DNA of 64,000 nucleotides, taken from contig NZ_CP051198.1 in assembly GCF_024181225.1 (NCBI RefSeq), positions 1,798,001-1,862,000 on the forward strand, written 5' to 3'. This DNA comes from Treponema sp. OMZ 787 (lineage in GTDB: Bacteria; Spirochaetota; Spirochaetia; Treponematales; Treponemataceae). A program made the translations under genes and the position numbers. Within the stretch, counting starts at the first letter, position 1. Every line of letters begins with the position of its first letter. A model generated the notes under the pieces. The model saw nothing but the letters and a program-made list of their open reading frames with translations, was not told where the DNA came from and searched no databases. Shown here one piece after another: positions 34,010 to 42,957 of this stretch.

Positions 34010-35152
34010 CTATACTTTAAAGCCCTGCTTAAGAGCCTTTGCTATTTTTGTTTTTAACAATAAATTTTCATTCCTAAGAACATTTATCTCAAACTGCTGA
34101 GATTTTATAATTTCACTCATTTCACCCGACGATAAGACCTCCCCTCCGATCAAATCGTCCAAATATTCCATCTTTGACTTAAAATCGGTTTCAGCCTCGG
34201 CTTCTGCCGACATAAAAGAATAATCGGAAAATTCCTGAAATTCTTCTACCGTATAATTTTCGGCTTCATATTGAATAAGTTTATCGGCTATGCGGTAGAT
34301 AGCCTGAGATATCATAGATTGAGGTTTATACCTGATTACGGGAAGCCTTGAAGAAAGAGCCTTATCCTGCACGGCATCCGTGTATATTACCCCGAGATGT
34401 TCAAGGTCAATATTCAAATATTGCTTTGCAGAGCGGCGTATCTTCATGGCCTTTTCCGCATCCTTGGGATCATCCATCATGTTCATTATAATGCGGGGCT
34501 TAAAGTGAGAAAATTTGCTTAAAAACTTTTTTGTATTGTCAGGGTCAATAGTCATTAACTCTTGGGTTATTGTCGGAATATAAAGACGCTGCATTCCCGG
34601 AACATCATTTTTTAGTTTTTCAAAAAACATTCCGCCCTTCGACTTAGCAGGAAATGATGAACACATCATCCTGAACACTATATTCTTTAAAAAAACATAG
34701 GCATCAAGGGTTGAAGTTACTGATGGAGAAGTTATGATAATTCCTTTGGGCGAAAGTAAAAAAAAGTCGAGAATACCCAGATGCGTTCCGGCCCCTAAGT
34801 CCAATACCAAAAAATCGGCCTCAAGTTTTAACAATTCTTTTACCAAAGAGTTGCGCTGATATATTTTTAAGGCTGCAAATCCGGGAATTTCGGAATCGCC
34901 GGGGATGAACCTTACATTTTCATACTCTGTTTCGATTATTATATCTTTAAATTCGGCAGCTTTCGTTAAAAAAGTACCTATGCCGTTTCTTCGTCCTTGG
35001 ATACCTAAAACTAAGTGGAGGTTTGAAGCTCCCAAATCAAGATCGGCCAGTACGACCTTCTTACCGGCCTGTCCCAAAGCAATTGCCAGATTTGCAGCTA
35101 TAAGGCTCTTACCGACACCGCCCTTTCCGCTGGCTATAGGAATTATTTGCAT
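34010..35152 (-). CDS. MinD/ParA-like ATPase
   Basis: The ATG at 35150-35152, after GGGAGAGG, gives 380 residues starting MQIIPIASGKGGVGKSLIAAN, a deviant Walker A with the signature Lys. Further MinD-like elements are ADLDLGASNLHLVLG and LVLDLGAGTHLG (switch regions). The C-terminus has a helical tail with a leucine-rich coiled coil (EINVLRNENLLLKTKI). Similarity is greatest with FlhG/MinD-type positioning ATPases, which fits the adjoining FapA gene. The membrane-anchoring amphipathic helix of MinD was not seen. Confidence 0.88.
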   Translation of the reverse strand: MQIIPIASGKGGVGKSLIAANLAIALGQAGKKVVLADLDLGASNLHLVLGIQGRRNGIGTFLTKAAEFKDIIIETEYENVRFIPGDSEIPGFAALKIYQRNSLVKELLKLEADFLVLDLGAGTHLGILDFFLLSPKGIIITSPSVTSTLDAYVFLKNIVFRMMCSSFPAKSKGGMFFEKLKNDVPGMQRLYIPTITQELMTIDPDNTKKFLSKFSHFKPRIIMNMMDDPKDAEKAMKIRRSAKQYLNIDLEHLGVIYTDAVQDKALSSRLPVIRYKPQSMISQAIYRIADKLIQYEAENYTVEEFQEFSDYSFMSAEAEAETDFKSKMEYLDDLIGGEVLSSGEMSEIIKSQQFEINVLRNENLLLKTKIAKALKQGFKV

Positions 35153-35541
35153 AAAGACCTCTCCCTTTTTAAGCATAAAACTAATATTACAGTATCAATA
35201 TACAAAAACAATCTTGTTATCCGAGTCTGTAAAATAAACATATCGGCAGTCCAGTCCGTTATACTTACAAAACGGGCTGTTTTTATCAAAAAAAACCATG
35301 CCGCAATGATGGATAAAAATTTAATGACGGCAATCATCCTTAAAAGCCGATGAAAATGTTTTTCTTGCTGTAATAATAAAAAGAAAAATACAGCCGGTAT
35401 ACATAAAAAAACAAAGGCAGCCCAGTCAACAATACTTAAGGGCCAAGGCTGAGCCTTTTCTATATAAGTAAACAAGAGAACTCTAACTATTTCTATCGCC
35501 AATGCTAATATATAAAGTATATAAGGCAAAATGCGTCTCAT
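35143..35541 (-). CDS. Four-segment membrane protein, unknown function
   Basis: The 132-residue protein has about four hydrophobic segments (YILYILALAIEIVRVLLF, WAAFVFLCIPAVFFFLL, IAVIKFLSIIAAWFFLI and LFLYIDTVILVLCLK). I recognise no family. It heads the operon of mind-like, fapA, lgt, nadE and dedA genes and overlaps the next start by 10 bp. Its promoter directly abuts the ATG, with no Shine-Dalgarno sequence. Confidence 0.65.
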   Translation of the reverse strand: MRRILPYILYILALAIEIVRVLLFTYIEKAQPWPLSIVDWAAFVFLCIPAVFFFLLLQQEKHFHRLLRMIAVIKFLSIIAAWFFLIKTARFVSITDWTADMFILQTRITRLFLYIDTVILVLCLKRERSLCK

Positions 35542-35547
35542 ACTTAC

Positions 35548-35576
35548 AGTTTACGTATGTAAAGCCTTGCGGTCAA
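35548..35576 (-). promoter_or_regulatory. Promoter of the MinD-FapA operon, leaderless layout
   Basis: TTGACC (35571-35576), 17 bp, TAAACT (35548-35553), then six bases (GTAAGT) and ATG at 35541 on the minus strand. The transcript is predicted to begin at the start codon. Confidence 0.7.
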
Positions 35577-35591
35577 GAGGGATAGAGGGCT

Positions 35592-37475
35592 TTATTTTTC
35601 TTTTCCCGATTTTTTTGCATCGACCTTAAAGAAAAGCATCTTTTCGGTTTCAAAGCCGGAATTTAAATCGACCTTCCAAAAAAACAGATTTCTTATTCCC
35701 ATAATCGGATTTTTTGCCTCAAGAATTTTTTCGTAGATGGGAAGAATAATACACTCTGCCACCTCATTCGATTCTATGGTAAAAACCGTTTTTCCTTCGG
35801 GTTCATCTATTTGAATCCAAGACATCTTTGAGAAGATATTTTTTTCTTTAGAAGCCTCATATTTTTGATCATCTGCGTATACTGAAACGCTCGGAAGTTT
35901 TTTTTCAATAGGGCTTACAGACAGATCTATTTCAACCATAAAATAAGCAGAAAGATTAAAAGGACTTTCGTTTTTTAAGATATATTGAACTTGAACACCT
36001 CGATCATTAAAACTGTATTGTTTGCGCAAGGAAACTAATTGATTAAAACTGCGGAAACTTCCTTCGGTTTTCATAAAAAGCTCAAATTTGACCCTGTCGA
36101 CTTTTACATCCTGATAAAGATTTTCGCAAAAAACGGGCTTGGCAACAGCAGTCTTAAAATCACCCTTTTTAATTATATCAAGCTCATCCGAAGATATAAG
36201 ATGATCCACAAACAAGCCGGTTTCTTCGGAACATATATCTGCATAGTTTTTATAGGCTGAAAATACATCAAGCTCAAAAATTTTTCCGCCAAGGGCGTGA
36301 ATATACATGTTAAGATGCTCCCGCTGGGATATAAACTCCTTAACGCCATCCAAATCAAAATCCAAACTAGTTAAAGAATCTGTAAAAGCACCGGGAATTC
36401 GAGTCTGTTTTTCGGCTAAAAGCAAATTTCGGTAGCAGTACTGTCTTAAATACCTGTTATATTTTTTATGCTTACAATCCAAATTAAAAAGAATACCGCT
36501 TTCAGCCTTCCACAAATCCAATGAGGAGTTATTTTTACGGGCCTTATCGCCCCGGACCTGATTGACAAGACTATGCACATAAATCATCTTTGCATACATG
36601 GCATAAACATTCTGCTTGTTGGCCAAAAGCTGTTTTACCGAAGTTTCTACAAGCTGATTCGAAAATATCGCATTTGAGGCTATAAAACCCTTTTGATATA
36701 TTCTTTTATTTTTAATGATTTGTCCGGTATGAGTAAGCGAAATCACAGATTCAGTAGCGGAAACACGCTCATAAAACTCCTCCATCCATGATTGCTTGTC
36801 CTTCGATTTATCTAAAAATCTAACCGCTGTTTCCCTTGATAAGAAAACTACAAGACTTGTCTCGGTAACAACGCTTGCATAATTACATAAGCAGTCATAA
36901 AAGGCGGCCGGCTGTAAATCGGTATTTTCAAATTCATATGTCGCAGGAATACCGAATAAGATTTTTCCGCCGTCCTCCATACAAACAGGAGCAAAGGCAT
37001 TTAAACCGGCTTTGCTAAAAAAACGGGAATCAAGCAGGCAATATTCCACTCCGCATTTTTGTAAATTTGAAATAACATTGGGATTCCATGCAAAATAGGG
37101 AAGATACATTCCGCGAGGTCTTTTATACGAGTGCTTACGCAAAGTGTCCGTCATGTACTCTATCTGACCTATGAGGTCTGCAGAAGGAATCATCGAAACA
37201 AAGGGCTCATAAAAGGGATTTCCCAATATTTCTACTTGTTTTCGGCTATGCATTTCGTAAATCACATCAAAAAAAGAGGTGTTTTTACGCTGTATCCATT
37301 CCAAAAACCTGCCGTTAAATGCAAGGGTAAATGGAATAGATGGAGAAGAATATAAATTTGAAAAAAAATCTTTATAGTCTTGGGTATAATCTTCTTTTGA
37401 AAACTCATCAATGATATTATAGTCAGCGTGAACCGCAAAACATATTTCCAGTTTTTTTTTACCGTTTTTTTCCAC
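35592..37475 (-). CDS. GH57-like glycoside hydrolase relative, catalytic motif lost
   Basis: A GTG at 37473-37475 behind AAAGGGG gives 627 residues; the TTG at 37499 lies at the predicted transcript start. The layout follows GH57 4-alpha-glucanotransferases: VEILGNPFYEPFVSM, matching the family G-x-x-F-Y-E-P, and PRGMYLPYFAWNPNVI, which should read like G-x-W-L-x-E-R-V-W-E-P. The nucleophile Glu is replaced. The N-terminal H-x-H-Q-P is replaced by HADYN. The C-terminal half resembles the DUF1926 domain. So it is probably a non-catalytic or altered member of a glucan-acting family. Confidence 0.7.
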   Translation of the reverse strand: MEKNGKKKLEICFAVHADYNIIDEFSKEDYTQDYKDFFSNLYSSPSIPFTLAFNGRFLEWIQRKNTSFFDVIYEMHSRKQVEILGNPFYEPFVSMIPSADLIGQIEYMTDTLRKHSYKRPRGMYLPYFAWNPNVISNLQKCGVEYCLLDSRFFSKAGLNAFAPVCMEDGGKILFGIPATYEFENTDLQPAAFYDCLCNYASVVTETSLVVFLSRETAVRFLDKSKDKQSWMEEFYERVSATESVISLTHTGQIIKNKRIYQKGFIASNAIFSNQLVETSVKQLLANKQNVYAMYAKMIYVHSLVNQVRGDKARKNNSSLDLWKAESGILFNLDCKHKKYNRYLRQYCYRNLLLAEKQTRIPGAFTDSLTSLDFDLDGVKEFISQREHLNMYIHALGGKIFELDVFSAYKNYADICSEETGLFVDHLISSDELDIIKKGDFKTAVAKPVFCENLYQDVKVDRVKFELFMKTEGSFRSFNQLVSLRKQYSFNDRGVQVQYILKNESPFNLSAYFMVEIDLSVSPIEKKLPSVSVYADDQKYEASKEKNIFSKMSWIQIDEPEGKTVFTIESNEVAECIILPIYEKILEAKNPIMGIRNLFFWKVDLNSGFETEKMLFFKVDAKKSGKEK

Positions 37476-37506
37476 AAAAACCCCTTTACACTTTTGCAAT
37501 ATTTCG

Positions 37507-37535
37507 ATTATAAATTATAAGCAAAGCCTTGTCAA
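37507..37535 (-). promoter_or_regulatory. Consensus promoter of the GH57-like gene
   Basis: TTGACA (37530-37535), 17 bp and TATAAT (37507-37512), both boxes perfect, minus strand. The transcript should begin near 37500, giving a 25-base leader that holds AAAGGGG. Confidence 0.8.
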
Positions 37536-37566
37536 TCATATGCCCCATTTCAAAAACAAGTGAAAA

Positions 37567-38106
37567 CTAAAAAAATGGCGATAAATCAGTAAGATAAAAA
37601 GCCGTCAACATTAGCCCCATGCTTATCAAAAAAAATGAGGCTTTTTTCCATTCGGTAAAAGATTCATTATCTGAAGTTTTTTGTTTTATTGCATTTATGA
37701 CAAATACAAATACAAAAAGACTTAAAAAACCCGAAATAATCAAATCAATACACTCTTGGTATGCCGAGGCCTGATAGAGGCAAAAAAACACCAATCCCCA
37801 ACTGAAAATTTTTTCTTCAGGTTTCAAAACACTAAATTTCGGTAATGTAAATTTTAAAATCAAGTTTAAAGCTTCTAAAAAAATTATTGTCAAAACAGGA
37901 AGTAAAAAACCGGCCCCAAGAGGGTTTAAAACATACCTGCTTGCTCCCCAAAGCACACTTACAGCAATCAAAACCGTTATTAAGTTTTTGATAAAAAATA
38001 TATATATTTTTTTTGGGCTGTCAAGATAGATATATATACATTCCAAGCCTATTCCGTAAACAAAAACAATCGACGATACAAAAGTATAAAATATAATTAG
38101 GCTCAT
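37567..38106 (-). CDS. RnfA-like membrane subunit, divergent
   Basis: This 179-residue, six-segment membrane protein lies where rnfA is expected, last in the C-D-G-E-A order. The first Cys of the family is present (GIGLECIYIY, Cys23). The second, in the canonical T-N-C-A-V-L-G segment, has no counterpart; the matching region reads LPVLTIIFLEALNL. In Nqr/Rnf complexes these Cys pairs bind a membrane [2Fe-2S] cluster with RnfE. The gene overlaps the RnfE-like gene by 4 bp. Confidence 0.6.
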   Translation of the reverse strand: MSLIIFYTFVSSIVFVYGIGLECIYIYLDSPKKIYIFFIKNLITVLIAVSVLWGASRYVLNPLGAGFLLPVLTIIFLEALNLILKFTLPKFSVLKPEEKIFSWGLVFFCLYQASAYQECIDLIISGFLSLFVFVFVINAIKQKTSDNESFTEWKKASFFLISMGLMLTAFYLTDLSPFF

Positions 38107-38696
38107 TCTTCTTCTCCCATCTTAATGGTAGGTAATTCTTTAGTAATGGAAAAATAAATCCAGATTATCAAACCGAGGATAATAAAGGCTCCGGCAGTCG
38201 TTCCTAAAAACCGGAAAGGCGGATGGCTTGAAAAATAAGGCAGCCTTAGCGATAAAAAGCCGGATGAAACGGGAAAAGAAAGAGAGCCGAAAGCAAAAAA
38301 CTCCCTTAAGGCTGACAAACCCAAAATCAAGACGGAATACCATATAGGTATATCCAGTGATTCGGAGTCTTCGTAATATTGTTTTAAACCTAAAAAGATG
38401 ATATATGAAAATGTTAATATATATGTATATACTTGAATAGGTCCATAGACTATAGGTAAGATACCTTCAAGCAAGGCATTAACCAAGGCTGTACCGCTAA
38501 TCATAAAAACACTTACAAAAACAGAGCTGAACTTGTTAATATCCATGAGCTTTGCTGCATAGTTTCCCAAAAGACCCAAAAATAATATAACCCATAATAA
38601 AACGGCTAAAACAATCCCGTACGCAAAATTTGAGGCCGCTGGAATGATGGGACATAGGCCTAAAACAAAGACAATCAGTTTTTTATTGCCTGCCAA
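38103..38696 (-). CDS. RnfE-like membrane subunit
   Basis: The 197-residue protein has about six membrane segments and starts with the RnfE/NqrD pattern LIVFVLGLCPIIPAA, with Cys15 at the conserved position. The second conserved Cys is not seen: the matching region reads MISGTALVNALLEG. It would pair with the RnfA-like protein to carry electrons across the membrane. It lies 1 bp from the RnfG-like gene and overlaps the RnfA-like gene. Confidence 0.7.
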   Translation of the reverse strand: MAGNKKLIVFVLGLCPIIPAASNFAYGIVLAVLLWVILFLGLLGNYAAKLMDINKFSSVFVSVFMISGTALVNALLEGILPIVYGPIQVYTYILTFSYIIFLGLKQYYEDSESLDIPIWYSVLILGLSALREFFAFGSLSFPVSSGFLSLRLPYFSSHPPFRFLGTTAGAFIILGLIIWIYFSITKELPTIKMGEEE

Positions 38697-39188
38697 TTAT
38701 TTTTCCTCCTTATTGTTTATCTCAAGTTTTTCAAAGGCAGATTCCAGTTTATGTTCGGCGATACTGATAGTCAATGGAGTTATTCCGTAATAAACGGCAG
38801 GTTTATCGGCAATTCCTCCTCCCAGACCGCAAAACAAACATTTCCGTTCCCCTTTAAAGTAAAGAAACAAACCTTGATACATCCCATACTTTCCGCTCAT
38901 ATTAAAAAAAGCGGCATAACCTTTTTTTTCTTTCATTTCGACTTCAAAAACCGCATTACAAAAATTCATATTTAAAGAGGAGGGGCTTAAATTTTTTACA
39001 AACTTGACCTCCTGATATTCCGAGGTAATAGGAGATTTTTTTATGATATATACAGCTTCCTGCAAGTAGGCATCATTTTTAAGTCCTGAAACTATATAAC
39101 CGCTTCCCCACAATATAAGCCCTGCAGCCGTAAAAAAAGCAAAAAGGAGAAGGTACTTTTTTATTTGTTCTAAATTAGAGTTATTCAT
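38697..39188 (-). CDS. RnfG-like membrane-anchored subunit
   Basis: The 163-residue protein has one N-terminal membrane helix (LLLFAFFTAAGLILWGSGYI) and a periplasmic FMN-binding-like domain. It is short for RnfG (usually about 190 to 210). The flavin-attachment region, normally D-x-x-(S/T)-G-A-T, reads AVYYGITPLTISIAEH (about 131-146). The Thr may be kept but the Asp and Ser are not. Whether FMN is bound covalently is therefore doubtful. It starts 8 bp inside the RnfD-like gene. Confidence 0.65.
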   Translation of the reverse strand: MNNSNLEQIKKYLLLFAFFTAAGLILWGSGYIVSGLKNDAYLQEAVYIIKKSPITSEYQEVKFVKNLSPSSLNMNFCNAVFEVEMKEKKGYAAFFNMSGKYGMYQGLFLYFKGERKCLFCGLGGGIADKPAVYYGITPLTISIAEHKLESAFEKLEINNKEEK

Positions 39189-40215
39189 AAATACTCCTTT
39201 TTTTCGCCTGTATCTTTATCTCAAGTATTTCGATAAGAGGAGAAATAAGGTTACCTAGGATTACGGCAAAGAAGACTCCTGCAGGGGATGCTCCATGTGC
39301 ACAGATAAAAAAGGCAAAAACCCCGGTAAAAAATCCGCTCATCGCCTTTCCGTATTTTGTTTTGGGAGAAGATGCAGGATCGGTCATAACAAAAAAGGCT
39401 GCAAATAAAACGCCTCCCGTTAAAACTGCCGACAGTATATCGCCTGCAAAATAAATATTTGAAACAGGAACCATTCCGAAGGTCCACACTAAAAATGCAT
39501 AGGTTGCCAAAAAAACAGAAGGCAGAATATAATCGGCAGCCCTGATAGAAAACAAAATTATTGAAGCTGCCAATGTAACTATATTGTAACGGAAAGCAGG
39601 AATTGATGATGTCGAGTTTAAAAAAAGGCTTATATAACCTTCGGGAAGAGTTACACCTACACCATGCAATAAAAGGGAATTAAGGGCAGAAGTAACGGTA
39701 AAATCCGTTTGAAGCTTTACAAGACCGTTTGCTTCCATCACTGCAAAAATGCTGCCTTTTTCGCTTAAAAGAGCGAAGTCCGAAATCATAGGGGGAAAGG
39801 CTTCAGGTCTGGAAATATATGCAGCACATACGGCAAAGGCAACCGGATTTATCCAATTCCGTCCTGTCCCGCCGAAGATGGTTTTTACTATAAATACCGA
39901 AAAAGCACTTAAAATAAACACAAAGATAAAGCCTATACCAGCCGGCATAAAAAAGCCTATCAGAAGACCTGAAATAATCAGTTCAAGAGATACAACAAAT
40001 TTTGAGGAAGCTAAGTATCTAAGTAAATTTTCTACAAATAAAACTCCCATAACTGAAATGACAATATTTAAAAGAGCATAAAAGTCGCCGGTTATAGCCA
40101 GAATTAAAATTTGAATACCTAAAAGAGATAAAACTGCAATATTAATCCCTAAAACCGGAAGACGCGTATACACAAAGGGAGCCGCAGTCAAAGACAGGTT
40201 CGAGTAAGATTTCAT
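39181..40215 (-). CDS. RnfD-like membrane subunit
   Basis: The 344-residue protein has about nine or ten membrane segments. KTIFGGTGRNWINPVAFAV (about 111-129) is the expected RnfD/NqrB landmark. The flavinylation motif, normally S/T-G-A-T-P-L, has the counterpart QTDFTVTSALNSLL (about 169-182) and lacks the acceptor Thr at the usual place. It overlaps rnfC-like by 4 bp and rnfG-like by 8 bp, so the five genes are one tightly packed operon. Confidence 0.75.
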   Translation of the reverse strand: MKSYSNLSLTAAPFVYTRLPVLGINIAVLSLLGIQILILAITGDFYALLNIVISVMGVLFVENLLRYLASSKFVVSLELIISGLLIGFFMPAGIGFIFVFILSAFSVFIVKTIFGGTGRNWINPVAFAVCAAYISRPEAFPPMISDFALLSEKGSIFAVMEANGLVKLQTDFTVTSALNSLLLHGVGVTLPEGYISLFLNSTSSIPAFRYNIVTLAASIILFSIRAADYILPSVFLATYAFLVWTFGMVPVSNIYFAGDILSAVLTGGVLFAAFFVMTDPASSPKTKYGKAMSGFFTGVFAFFICAHGASPAGVFFAVILGNLISPLIEILEIKIQAKKRSIYE

Positions 40216-41498
40216 AGAAAACTTCCTTTTTTAATTTTTTTTGACATCTCTAAAATAATGGAGCATAATGGAATACGGGACGGGCAGCAGGCGGAACAAC
40301 AGCCGCAGCCGCTGCAAATCTTTATTTGCTTTAAAATATCCTCGTTTAAGTCTTCGGCTTCAATCGCTCTGACTATTTTTTTAGGCTCCAAATAAAGAGG
40401 ACAGGAACTAAAACATAAACCGCAATTTATACATGCCTCGATAGAATGTTTTTTTATACTGTCCTTGCCCGGGACATGGATAGATTTTAGGGTACTTGTT
40501 ACTGGAATATCCAAGCTGTCCGCCGACAAACCGCCGATCAGTCCGTTCAAGATAATTTTTGCAGGCATCGTCTTAAAACCGCCGCATTCTTCTATAAGGC
40601 TTCCGATGGGGGTACCTATCTTAACTTTTAAGACCTTAGGCTCATTTATAGCCTTTCCTGTTACAAGAACATAAACTGAGGTAATAGGATTATTTGTTCT
40701 TACAACCTCATATGTATAGATAGCTGTAGGAATATCTACCAAAAAAGGATTTTCCTTATTTTCAAAATATTTATTTTGAACAAACGGATAATCATTTGAG
40801 GCATTTATAAATTTTACCTTACAAAAAGGCTCGCAAGTTTCCGAAATTTTTTCTAACTTGTAAAGCTCTTTTTTATTAAATTTATGAATACAGGTTACAG
40901 ATGCCGCATTTAAGATTTTAGCCAGTATCCCTATTCCCTCTGCCGTTTCTTCAAAAAAGTTATCGAACAAGATCGAATCAAGACCGGAAGAAGGATCTTT
41001 ATCGAATAGGTTGATATAAATATCCGTCTCTCCTTTTTTTAAGGCATTTCTTATTTGATAAATAAGGGGTACGGCCGAAATATTTACAGTGTTTAAGATC
41101 CCGGAATAACCTATTGCCCTGATAATTTCGGAGTAAGAAGAAGTTCTCCAAGGATAATCAGGCAAGGGACGGCCCAGAATATCAAAAGAGCCTTCAAGTT
41201 TTATTGCGGCAGTATGAATAAGACTTCCATCAGGAAGGGTAAAGTCGACAAAATCATACAAAATTCCCGGAATAGAAGAAAATATGCCTACAGAAAAAGG
41301 CTCTTCAGTCCTTGCAATAATTTGACCTTCCTTTACGGTTTCTCCCCGCATGACAAGGGTTTCCGGCTGCTTTTTAGAATCAAAAGCTATAGGTATAAAG
41401 GCTCGTTGGGGTAAAAAGGCATTCCCTTCAAACGCGGCCGGAAGTTTAGGATATTCTAAAAGCTCTTTACCGCGTTTAAATCTTAAAAATTCCGTCAT
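40212..41498 (-). CDS. RnfC-like subunit
   Basis: The 428-residue protein has an N-terminal barrel-sandwich domain (FVDFTLPDGSLIH). The two 4Fe-4S motifs near the C-terminus are intact: C-x2-C-x2-C-x3-C-P at about 356-367 and again at 395-406. In ordinary RnfC the middle has a glycine-rich NADH/FMN site (GGAGFP) and N-x-A-E-C-E-P; here the matching stretch reads IGYSGILNTVNISAVPL and INLFDKDPSSG. NADH binding is therefore uncertain. It overlaps its neighbours by 4 bp on each side. Confidence 0.72.
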   Translation of the reverse strand: MTEFLRFKRGKELLEYPKLPAAFEGNAFLPQRAFIPIAFDSKKQPETLVMRGETVKEGQIIARTEEPFSVGIFSSIPGILYDFVDFTLPDGSLIHTAAIKLEGSFDILGRPLPDYPWRTSSYSEIIRAIGYSGILNTVNISAVPLIYQIRNALKKGETDIYINLFDKDPSSGLDSILFDNFFEETAEGIGILAKILNAASVTCIHKFNKKELYKLEKISETCEPFCKVKFINASNDYPFVQNKYFENKENPFLVDIPTAIYTYEVVRTNNPITSVYVLVTGKAINEPKVLKVKIGTPIGSLIEECGGFKTMPAKIILNGLIGGLSADSLDIPVTSTLKSIHVPGKDSIKKHSIEACINCGLCFSSCPLYLEPKKIVRAIEAEDLNEDILKQIKICSGCGCCSACCPSRIPLCSIILEMSKKIKKGSFL

Positions 41499-42952
41499 TT
41501 TTCAAACACTCTCAATAATATAATCATCAACGGCATTATAGCCGAAACAAGGGCAACAAGCAATGCCGCACTATTATAACGGTTAAGCGGAAATTTCTTA
41601 GGTGCATAAGAAGCGGTTATAAACCGTCCCTGACTGTAAAGCAAGTCCTCAATAGAAGGACTAGGCCTAAAAGAAATAACGCTTTTTATAAACTCATCAT
41701 CAAAATTGAACACAAGGCCGTCTTGCTCGGTTACTACTCCTTTTTCATCTACAGAAAAATCGCTAAAACTTACCCTTTCGATTTCTTGAGGAGAATGGTC
41801 AAGCCGCACAAAGGGCATAACCTTTGCATTCCATGTATCCGAAATAAGGTTTCCCAAATCGGGAAGTTCATCGCCTGTCCTTATCTTTTTTAGTTCATTA
41901 AAGGCCTCTTTTGAAAAGCCTGAAATACCAACCTCAGTTTCAGGCACAGGCAAATATAGGGTATTTTGATAAGCCTTCATGGTTTTATTAAAACTAAAAT
42001 GCAAAAACAAGGATGAAAATACAATAAAAAAAAGAGCACAAGAAGATATTATCAAAAGATGCCTTGTATGCCAAAATTTTGCAACCGATTCCGGATTCAT
42101 TACATAGGCCCTTATTGTTTTATGAATTTTTTGTGTATCTATCTTTTCTTCTACAAAAAAACTAAACCTTTCAATGATATATGTAAAAGAAGCTCCGGCC
42201 GACAAGGCAAAGATAAAAAGAACAAGAGAAATATTACTGTTAAATTTTGCAATTATCAAGGCAACAAAGGGAAAAAAAACTAAAAGAGGATTCTTTTTGA
42301 TTCTGAACAAAAGCTGCTCCCTGGTAAACTTTAAAGATGAGCCTATCGCTTCAATCCAAAACGCAACCGTATACATGATTAAAATTGAGGAAGAAAGAGC
42401 TAAAATGCCTCGTTGAAAGGCTGCATAAAGGACAAAGGGAAAGGCAGCCGAAAGATAATTTTTTTTACGGCAGGTATAGAAAAAAGATACTGCAAAAAAA
42501 ACAAGAGCAATACAAAATTGAAACAATGAAAAAGGCGTATCATTTTCTATAAAAAAAGATCCGGTATTTTGCTTTAAAAACCTAAAAAAAGACTTGGTTA
42601 TCTTCTTATCTGACGGAATATACATATATCTGATATTTTCTTGGTCATTTAAAAACCATTGGGAATACCTCTCCTTATCGGTAAAAGGATATCCTGTATA
42701 ACCTTGTTCTTCAAAATCCGAAAAGCGGCTCTCGACAGTTTGGGAGGAAATAACCCCCGTAATCCCGTTTTCTTCCGCTGCCTGCAAAATAGCAGGCTCA
42801 TTTACATCCATAGGCACAAAAAGAATACGGTAGTCCTTCCACAATGTAGACCTTGAACTCATCGGAACAAAGATCAACAAGAAAAAAGAGAAAATCAGTA
42901 AAAAACCTGCAACAATATCAAGACCGAAGACGTATTTTTTAGGTTGATTCAT
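41495..42952 (-). CDS. Large membrane protein linked to the Rnf-like operon
   Basis: The 485-residue protein is not of a family I recognise. It has one N-terminal membrane segment, a soluble stretch (about 40-140), then roughly six more segments, a soluble region (about 320-445) and a last segment at the C-terminus. Its stop overlaps the rnfC-like start by 4 bp, so it is probably the first gene of that operon. Genes so tightly joined to rnf suggest an accessory subunit, but this is inference only. Confidence 0.6.
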   Translation of the reverse strand: MNQPKKYVFGLDIVAGFLLIFSFFLLIFVPMSSRSTLWKDYRILFVPMDVNEPAILQAAEENGITGVISSQTVESRFSDFEEQGYTGYPFTDKERYSQWFLNDQENIRYMYIPSDKKITKSFFRFLKQNTGSFFIENDTPFSLFQFCIALVFFAVSFFYTCRKKNYLSAAFPFVLYAAFQRGILALSSSILIMYTVAFWIEAIGSSLKFTREQLLFRIKKNPLLVFFPFVALIIAKFNSNISLVLFIFALSAGASFTYIIERFSFFVEEKIDTQKIHKTIRAYVMNPESVAKFWHTRHLLIISSCALFFIVFSSLFLHFSFNKTMKAYQNTLYLPVPETEVGISGFSKEAFNELKKIRTGDELPDLGNLISDTWNAKVMPFVRLDHSPQEIERVSFSDFSVDEKGVVTEQDGLVFNFDDEFIKSVISFRPSPSIEDLLYSQGRFITASYAPKKFPLNRYNSAALLVALVSAIMPLMIILLRVFEK

Positions 42953-42957
42953 GACTC

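Noticed and set aside
37473-37499. TTG start at 37499 for the GH57-like gene
   Set aside because: It sits at the predicted transcript start without a Shine-Dalgarno sequence, whereas GTG 37473-37475 has AAAGGGG in place.
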